From: Plakobranchus ocellatus
Lineage: Eukaryota > Mollusca > Gastropoda > Plakobranchidae
DNA: 36,429 nt
Assembly (NCBI GenBank): GCA_019648995.1
Contig: BLXT01005746.1
Span: 887,467-923,895, forward strand
Direction of reading: 5' to 3'
Position 1 is the stretch's first letter. Every line of letters starts with the position of its first letter. Position numbers and translations under genes: made by a program. Positions 29,760 to 36,429 of this stretch are shown here, in pieces. The notes beneath the pieces were generated by a model. That model worked only from the letters and a program-made list of their open reading frames with translations, did no database searches and was not told the DNA's origin.

Positions 29760-31400
29760 CGTTATCTGCCTCGACCTGATATGAGCCCCGGCCAGTTTTC
29801 TTTAGACTCACCCAAGCAGCCAGGGTTCATTCCGGCTGTAGGCTGCAGTCTAACTTGTGTTGCTACTGGGAGTTGTCTAAGTGGTCTTGTTTTTCTGTCA
29901 TTGTAGTACTTTTGGTTTCATTTGTTTTTCTAGTTGTGTTTGGATGAAACTTCGCGTTTTATGACTTTTGCCTGGTACAGTTTGTTAACTGCCGGCAGGA
30001 GGTTTCTGGGACTTCTATTCTTAAGCAGTTGTGCTGTTTAAACTTTCATATTCTTAAATGGTATTGCAGTATAATCCGTGATTGCCAGGTATTTGTCTTT
30101 TCAAAGTCTTTTCACGATTTGCATACACCTCGTTCAGTCTAGAGATGAAAAGAGACCATCTCACGGTTGATGTTATAATTATAATTTGCTCGTGGACTGT
30201 GTTCCGCAGTTTGTCTTCATCTTACTGGGAATTCCGTGAACGTTAAGTTCTGCTTCATCGTTTCAATCACCAATGAACTTCTCAAGCTATTTTACGAGAC
30301 CTAGGATTACTGAGGAGAAGTAATCAAACATGATGATGCAGTAGGTTGACTCAAAGTGAGATATGTCAGCAGCTATTTCATCAAACGGATGCTGTGGTAG
30401 AATGCTGTATTTCTGAGGTTCTGCTGGCTGTTTATTAGATATTGTTGCACACAGCTCACACTTTCTCACCTTTTCTTCTGTTCCAGCATTCGCTCTTGTC
30501 CAAAAAAAATCACTTCTCTGTCTCTTTGTTTGTATTTCACGATGCCCATGTCATTTCGATGAATGAGATCAAGAGCATACATCCTCAAACTAGGGGACAC
30601 AACTATTCTCATCGATGTGAAGAGGAGAATTCCATCAATCATACTCAGTTCACATTTGCACTCAGAATAAGATTGTAGCTCTTTTGGCTCATCTTGTCTC
30701 TGTTTTGGCCACCCCATCAATAGAGTGTGTTGTAGTAACTTGAGTTCTTCGTTGGTTTTGATTTAGAAAAGTTTATATTTCTTATTAGAAATGTTCAGGA
30801 AATTTACACCATTCACTTCATACGGGTCTATTTGTGGGTCTGATTCTTGAAGATACGCTCTTGACAGAGTGCCTGGAAGCTGTATGTCTTTGCCTCTCTT
30901 GTACACTACATTCACATCGTACCACTGAATAGCCAAAAGCATTCTCTGGAGTCTCAGAGTGCTGCAAGGAGTTGCGTTTTAAATATCTGTGTTAATTTTG
31001 TTTGTGATATGTGAATACAGTGACTTCTTTTCCAAAAATAAAACCATGTAACTTCTTGCATGCCTAAAAAATGGCTGCCATCTCCTTTTCCATTTGTGCA
31101 TACCCTATCTCGGCGTCAGTTAGTGCTCAAAGTACTGCAGTACTGGTGCATTAGTACACATCTAGTTAATGCCTTTTCTTGTGGAGCTTGCCATTGCTTT
31201 AAGTAGTTGTCCTTTCGGCTGGTCTTCTGGGCTTTGATTTGGGATGAGCTTACCAATGTGTGTGACAAACTCTAGAAACCTGCGAAGATTTTCCCTATCA
31301 TGGGTTCTTGGCATTTTATTGAGTGTTCTTGTCTTTTCAGTATCTGCAGAGGTGATGATGTGACCGCAATGCTCAATATATTCCTGCCAAACTCTCTTTT
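29760..31400 (-). pseudogene. Broken Ty3/Gypsy pol: RT end, RNase H end, integrase
   Basis: In transcript order: the end of the RT (DTEKTRTLNKMPRTHDREN, RRFLEFVTHIGKL, 31390-31240); the end of RNase H (RLQRMLLAIQWYDVNVVYKR, GKDIQLPGTLSRAYL, about 30970-30830); the integrase N-terminus (ELSMIDGILL, LIHRNDMGIVKYKQR, then CELC, about 30665-30450); the integrase core start (PFDEIAADISHFES, VDYFSS-like FDYFSS, about 30400-30300); and the C-terminal part (QIVKRL near 30115; SPRNLLPAVNKLYQAKV near 30000; YYNDRKTRPLRQLPVATQV near 29880). Multiple stops and frameshifts break it. One His of the integrase zinc finger and the second catalytic-Asp region have been lost. Gag, protease and LTRs are not seen. 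Confidence 0.82.
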
Positions 31401-31424
31401 TTTTCCATGTTACCTTCAGGTTGT

Positions 31425-33215
31425 ACCATGAAGCTCTATGAGGGATTTTTTTGAGACTCCGAGTAATTTTTTCTTACACTGGGCTCTGTCAGTGGAACTC
31501 TTTATGAATTTCCCTAGCACTGAACTCTCTGTGACTTTTTCGAGTTCTGAGCTCTATACCTGGAAGTCTTTGCAACTTTCTCTAGCACCATCTCTGAAAG
31601 TGGAGCTCTTTGACATATTTTCTAGCACTAAATTTTCCGTGAAACTCTATGATATTTTCTCTACCACAGATCTCTATCCGTGGAACTCTTTGAGGCCTTC
31701 TCTAGCACTATGCTCTTTTTTACTTTCTCTGACATAGAACTTTGTCCGTGAAACTCTTTGAGACTTTCTCTAGCTTTGAGCTCTGTGCTTGACAACTCTA
31801 TTTATTTAAATCTATCACTGAGCGCTGTCTATCGGATTCTGAGTATTTCTCTCTAGCCCTGGGCTCTGTCGGTGGAACTCTTTGTAAACTTCTGCAGCAC
31901 TGACTTTGTCATTCCAACTTTTTGAGACTTTCTCTAACCATGATCGTTTTCCGGGAAACTCTGAATGTCTTTCTATAGCAGAGAACTTTGTCCTGGGAAC
32001 TCTTTGAAACTCTCTTTAGCTCTGAGCTCTGTCCATGAGACTTTGAATGTCTTTATCTAGCCTTGAGCTCTGTGTATGAGACTCTGAGTGGCCATATCTG
32101 ACACTGATCTCTATCCATAAGACTCTGAGTGTCTTCTAAGTGTCTTCCCCTAGTTGAACTCTGTCCATGAAACTCTTTCTAAATTTCTCTAGCACTGAGC
32201 TCTGTGTGTGAAACTCTTTATGTCTTTCTCTAGCCCTAATCTCTGTCTATGATACTCTAGCTTGACACTAGTTTGAGCTCTGTCCATGGAACTCTTTATA
32301 ACTTTTCTCTAATACTGAGCTCTGTCTATGAAACTCTTTATACTTTCTCTGCTATAGAGCTCTGCCCTTGAGACTCTTTGTGACTTTCTCCAGCTCTAAG
32401 CTCTATCTATAAAACTATTGGATATTTCTTTTTAGCACTAAGCTCTGTGTATGAGAATCTGAGTGTCTATCTCTATCACTCTTTGTGACTTTCTCCAGCT
32501 CTGAGCTCTGTCTATAAAACTATTGGATATTTCTTTTTAGCACTAAGCTCTGTGTATGAAAATCTGAGTCTCTATCTCTATCACTCTTTTTTACTTTCTC
32601 TATCGCTGAGTTCTTTCCGTGGAACCTTTTGTGACTCTCTCTAGCTCTGAGCTTTGGCCATGGGATTCTGAATTTTTATCTATGGAATGATCTTCGTCCG
32701 TGTAGCTCTTTGTGAAATTCTTAGTCACATTCTCGATTACTGATCTCTGTCCACGAAACATTTTATGAATCTATCTAGCATTGAACTCTGTCCATGAGAC
32801 TCTCAGTGTCTATCTCTATCACTGATTTCTGTCGATGACACTCTGAGTGTCTATCTCTATCAATGATTTCTGTCCGTGAGACTCTGAGTATCTATCTCTA
32901 TCACTGATTTCTGTCCATGAGACTCTGAGTGTCTATCTCTATCACTGATTTCTGTCCATGAGACTATCAGTGTCTATCTCTATCACTGATTTCTGTCCGT
33001 GAGACTCTGAGTGTCTATCTCTATCACTGATTTCTGTCCATGAGACTCTCAGTGTCTATCTCTATCACTGATTTCTGTCCATGGGTGTCTTTATCTATCT
33101 CTAAACTATGTCCATAACACTGTGTTTTTCTATATCTAACGCTAAGTACTGTCCAATGAACTCTTTGTAACATTCTTTAACACAAAACTATATTTTTTCA
33201 TAAGACATTGACTTT
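31425..33215. repeat. 1.8-kb minisatellite, ~41-bp unit, with an age gradient
   Basis: The unit is GAGACTCTGAGTGTCTATCT + CTATCACTGATTTCTGTCCAT (41 bp). About seven nearly identical copies lie at 32790-33090. Towards 31425 the copies diverge (CTCTTTGAGACTTTCTCTAG + CACTGAGCTCTGTCCATG-like). In total over 40 units. It starts directly after the truncated Gypsy RT. Confidence 0.93.
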
Positions 33216-33771
33216 CTTTCTCTAGTGCGCCAAAAGCCCTGATGTTACGCAATATGTTTTTGAAAGTAATGATAAAAAATGTCAAAAATTTCTAGGTTTC
33301 CTTTTGATGCCCTATTTCTAAATTTGTTCTTCTTTATTTATTTATTTGGCTTCTGATGCTTGACAATTCATATTCGCATGAATTTTATTGTATTACATGA
33401 CCTTGCACTTCTAAATTTTCAAAACCGTCAACATTTTCTACGGTCTCCTCTTCCATGTAGCAAAACTGGAAACATTTAATTTTCTTTAAAAAAAAAAAAA
33501 TCTCCGCCAACCATGTTAACGCTATGTGAGTTAGAACTATACAACAAGCGAAAACCTTATTAAAAATGTTTTAAGAACTGATAAAAGTCTGATGAAAAAG
33601 TGCATTCACTTTGCATGATTTATGAGAAAATTCTTCTTCTTTCCTCCCCCGGCCATATTTTCTTCAACTCAGACGATAACTCTTCTTGATAATCAATTGA
33701 AATTGTGTCTTGAACATAAGCAAGTTCTAAATTACAGCTAGAAAAAGAAAAATGCTCCTCTCTTTGAGGAG
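33216..33771. other. 3' flank of the PAN-galectin gene
   Basis: Probable 3' UTR and downstream region on the minus strand. Candidate poly(A) signals on that strand are ATTAAA near 33476-33481 and an AATAAATAAATAAA run near 33332-33345. Neither is confirmed. Confidence 0.35.
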
Positions 33772-34536
33772 TTAAATCGTAATCAAAACCTCTTCAAAGT
33801 CTTTAATCTCTACTAAATTAATTTGACCGACCCAAATTGCTGTGCGCGTAACAGTTCTGATATAGATACCATTAATATAAACATCAAACCCTTCACTTCT
33901 ACCCAGGATTGCGATCTCTATTTGTTGGCCAGGGGAGAAGGGGAAGAATCCCTCAGGAGAGTAAGCCAACTGCCATTCCCAAGCTTTTTGGGTGGCGATA
34001 ACCACCCTCTCTTGATCACCATCAAAATTGAAACGGGCGGCGACATTTACGGCTACATTTTGTATTTTGTCAACTTGGAGAGAAAAGACACAGCGCGTCG
34101 GCACAGGATCCGGCACTCTGGCCTGGAAAATTACAACTCGCCCAATCGATAGTGTAGTCGGGATCGGCTCGTGAATGTAAGCATTATTTGGAAACCTTAC
34201 ATAACCCAGAGTCTCTGCCCAGGTCTCCAACAGCGGGTCGGCGGGTGTGTAACTGATATTGACAATATCGTTGGCGGGACACCAGGAACATGCTGCAACT
34301 TGGACGCCAGGGTTATACCGTATAAACATAAACGCTGTACAGTCGGGTTGTTGGTCACATTTTACCGCGCACATCAGGTGGGTGGCAGGTGATGACGTCA
34401 GCGGAATCAGACCAGACTTGCAGATGAATGTGCGGTCATTGTATCGGACATATTTAGTAGATCCAGATACTAATGTACAGATTGAGGACTGAACTATCAC
34501 TTGATATAGCAACCAAAAGCGAATAATGGATAACAT
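33772..34536 (-). CDS. Secreted PAN/apple + galectin-like protein, 254 aa (last coding exon)
   Basis: Starts at MLSIIRFWLLYQVIVQSSIC, a signal peptide likely cut near VSG|STKYV. A Cys-rich PAN/apple-like part follows (Cys at 39, 56, 60, 66, 83, 86; CAVKCDQQPDCTAFMF at 56-71). Residues 128-254 form a galectin-like beta-sandwich: VVIFQARVPD, VAVNVAARFNF, then FFPFSPGQQIEIAIL, FDVYINGIYI and a closing strand pair. The usual H-x-N-P-R sugar contact reads N164-V-A-A-R168 and W-G-x-E-x-R reads W186-E-W-Q-L-A, so only Arg and Trp remain. Likely extracellular recognition or adhesion; ligand unknown. An ATG 14 codons upstream (34578) is in frame but would bury the signal peptide. A strong acceptor (TTTTTGCTCCAACAG ending at 34611) shows this is a downstream exon with at least one 5' exon not located. 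Confidence 0.85.
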   Translation of the reverse strand: MLSIIRFWLLYQVIVQSSICTLVSGSTKYVRYNDRTFICKSGLIPLTSSPATHLMCAVKCDQQPDCTAFMFIRYNPGVQVAACSWCPANDIVNISYTPADPLLETWAETLGYVRFPNNAYIHEPIPTTLSIGRVVIFQARVPDPVPTRCVFSLQVDKIQNVAVNVAARFNFDGDQERVVIATQKAWEWQLAYSPEGFFPFSPGQQIEIAILGRSEGFDVYINGIYIRTVTRTAIWVGQINLVEIKDFEEVLITI

Positions 34537-34610
34537 GTGATCTCGCACTGGTTTCTGCTCATACAGATGATATGCCATCCGTAGACGCGTGTGTAGCAAA
34601 TAAATTAATT

Positions 34611-34645
34611 CTGTTGGAGCAAAAAGAGAAAAAAAGGTGGGGGAT
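34611..34645 (-). promoter_or_regulatory. Splice acceptor of the PAN-galectin exon
   Basis: On the minus strand CACCTTTTTTTCTCTTTTTG then CTCCAACAG is a long polypyrimidine tract with a 3' splice site; the exon would begin at 34610. The frame is open from there to the start codon, so a coding upstream exon is not excluded. Confidence 0.65.
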
Positions 34646-34682
34646 GAGGGCGGAGAGGGGGTGGGTAGGAGGATAAAGTAGG

Positions 34683-34853
34683 AAGCTCATCAAAACCTGC
34701 CAGACCAAGCAGAAATAAGAAAACATTGATGTTTAAATTATAGTTCAACAATTGACATGTTGACGCCATAAAATGAGACATTTTTACTGCAGGAACCAAG
34801 GCAATAAATATTGGTGCAGGTTTCAGAACCATCAAGTTTTTACATCTAAATTA
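34683..34853 (-). repeat. Dispersed repeat, copy B, just upstream of the PAN-galectin exon
   Basis: Reverse-complement match to 23385-23555 over about 165 bp, e.g. AGATGTAAAAACTTGATGGT, then AATATTTATTGC and TTATTTCTGCTTGGTCTG. Lies in the intron or 5' flank of the PAN-galectin gene. Confidence 0.85.
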
Positions 34854-34984
34854 CCTTTTAACTTTCGGAAGAGTCTAGCAAAATTTAACCATCTGTTACA
34901 TCATTTAACATTACATTAACATTTTTCAGTAGGTCTAAATAAAAAAGGGCAACCTCACTGTTGGGACTAACGTAGTTATGTTTT

Positions 34985-35400
34985 GGTTTTAGCTGAGCAT
35001 AGATGGATATTTAGTGTAGCGGGAGTGTGGTTGTGTTTTACGTCATTAATTTGGTGTATGTGTTGTGATTGGTTGGTTAGGCCACGTGACAACGGCAAGC
35101 TGGACGGAGCTACACATTGGCGGGATCTCTGGAGCAGTGGAATCATTCTTGTTCTATTCTTTGTACAAAACAGTCGTGGACAGTCCTGGCTGCAAGTTTT
35201 AGCGGATTTGTCAGACTGCAGGAGATATTTTAATTTACATACGATCCTTTGTATTTGGGTTATACCACCTTCATTACCGCATAGAAGCGGCGAATTGAAT
35301 TTGCATTTGAATTTGTATTTTGCCTGAGGCAGTGTACCTATCCAGACTGCTGACGCAAGATGGCGCAAGTCTGCGAATTAATGTTTCTCCTGTGAAATGG
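34985..35400. promoter_or_regulatory. GC-richer region with promoter-like motifs (promoter or LTR)
   Basis: Contains an inverted CCAAT box (TGATTGGT, 35066-35073), a CACGTG E-box (35083-35088) and a YY1-type CAAGATGGCG (35355-35364). Might be the upstream promoter of the PAN-galectin gene or a solo LTR. The open plus-strand frame across it needs a TTG start and has no recognised domain. Confidence 0.3.
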
Positions 35401-36235
35401 TGGTATCGAATATATTCATGATTATCGTTGTACTAACTTCCCTCACGTAAGGGCCAGAGACCTAGAACTTTCAAGTAAATGACGTTTGAGTGTATTTAAG
35501 TACTATGACTGTATACCTATATATGAGATGATTTCTTCTTCTACGTGGATTAACTAACATTGCTCGTGTCTGAGCTGAGGACATAAATATATGAACATTC
35601 CATGAACATTCGAGATTTACCCTACTGCTCGCAACAAGTTTCTACGAACAAGGATCGTCGTTGGATTAAGTAGTTAGAGGCGTGTGTGCGAGTGACTAGA
35701 GTGGGGGTTGTATCTATAAGTCTTATTGATCTATGAAGTAGTTTTTGAGGAGAGTTTCGTCGGGAGTGGATTAATCTGTATTAACTTTATTTAATTGTGC
35801 AATTACCTAATCTCGTAACGCTTAGCAGATTACTTTGTATTGTCGCGCCTGCCAGCGTGGACATTTGTATTTGACTCATCTCGTATCTATCTGTCTTCTT
35901 CTTTATGTGACTTTCCTACTTCTTTTTATATAGTTTTTTCTGTCGCCTATCCCCGGTGTTCTGCCTATTAATTGTGTGAACCTCTCGTGCAGTCGATGTA
36001 ATTAAGTTATTTACTGTGACTGTTGTTTACGTTGTGTGTAGCCGTTGACAGTCTGTGTTTGCCCCCAACACTCACAATCAAAGGTCTCTGTGGTGTCCTC
36101 TATTGGTTCAAATTCCTAGTTCAGATTCCGATGTTGTGCTCTGAAATTGAGAGGTGGATTGTGGAATGTTCATATCATCTATTGGTAACAGCAACAACAA
36201 CAAAAACAACAGTTACAAGAGCAATGACAACAACT
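35401..36235. other. Intergenic, no recognised feature
   Basis: Moderately GC-rich for this window, but no domain, RNA or repeat recognised. A CAA-rich stretch at about 36188-36245 leads into the microsatellite. Confidence 0.45.
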
Positions 36236-36247
36236 ACAACAACAATA

Positions 36248-36325
<78 letters not shown>

Positions 36326-36346
36326 TAATATTACTAATATTAAGTA

Positions 36347-36402
<56 letters not shown>

Positions 36403-36429
36403 TTACTACTACTACTACTACTACTACTA
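36236..36429. repeat. (AAT)n then (ACT)n trinucleotide microsatellites
   Basis: CAA-rich start, (TAA)n at about 36251-36324, a short AT-rich bridge, then (ACT)n from about 36347 to the window end, where it is cut off. Confidence 0.97.

Noticed and set aside
33823..34492. Plus-strand frames of 73-109 codons
   Set aside because: Antisense shadows of the PAN-galectin coding exon.
34578..34599. Longer N-terminus for the PAN-galectin protein from 34599 or 34578
   Set aside because: 34599 is TTG, not ATG; the ATG at 34578 would put 14 residues in front of a clear signal peptide. Kept as a less likely alternative.
34983..35327. 114-codon plus-strand frame
   Set aside because: Needs a TTG start and has no recognisable domain; composition fits chance in a GC-richer patch.
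36023..36328. 101-codon frame ending in poly-Ile
   Set aside because: Its second half is the (ATA)n microsatellite.

Overview
Organism: this is animal nuclear DNA. It is AT-rich (roughly one third GC by eye), with short phase-matched exons between GT..AG introns, tRNA-derived SINEs, decayed LINE and Ty3/Gypsy copies, a piggyBac-like MITE and many micro- and minisatellites. A PAN + galectin-like secreted protein and the style of the retroelements suggest a lophotrochozoan, most likely a mollusc; that placement is inference. No bacterial operon, CRISPR array or phage signature is visible. There are two runs of N (209-210 and 10668-11010).

Layout: 1-311 is a CT/CTAT microsatellite. 754-1138 is a TTAA-flanked piggyBac-like MITE. 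1686-18084 (minus) is one gene that I could assemble completely from sequence: 14 coding exons, all junctions GT..AG with matching phases, giving a 503-residue protein with two cyclic-nucleotide-binding (CNB) folds, best matched to the CNBD1 family. Its introns hold several minisatellites, a SINE (3010-3165), a duplicated 3' half of exon 10 that could act as an in-frame 13-codon microexon, and a TTAA-bounded insertion with the N gap, flanked by a 129-130 bp direct repeat. 19-23.4 kb has no recognised gene: a 60-bp and a 170-bp tandem repeat and some hairpins. 24.5-28.2 kb is a repeat-rich block: a second SINE with target duplications, a (TA)n tract, a decayed element with a restriction-enzyme-like endonuclease region, tRNA-like relics, a decayed RTE-type 3' end with a GATGAT tail, and a 92-bp dimeric tandem repeat. 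29.76-31.40 kb (minus) is a broken Ty3/Gypsy pol (RT end, RNase H end, integrase), abutting a 1.8-kb 41-bp minisatellite. 33772-34536 (minus) encodes a secreted PAN + galectin-like protein. 36.2-36.4 kb is AAT and ACT microsatellite.

How it fits together: the two genes are unrelated in function as far as the sequence shows. The first is probably an intracellular protein of unknown role whose second CNB fold lacks the canonical phosphate-binding arginine. The second is probably a secreted recognition-type protein with an altered sugar-binding site. The rest is repeat turnover.
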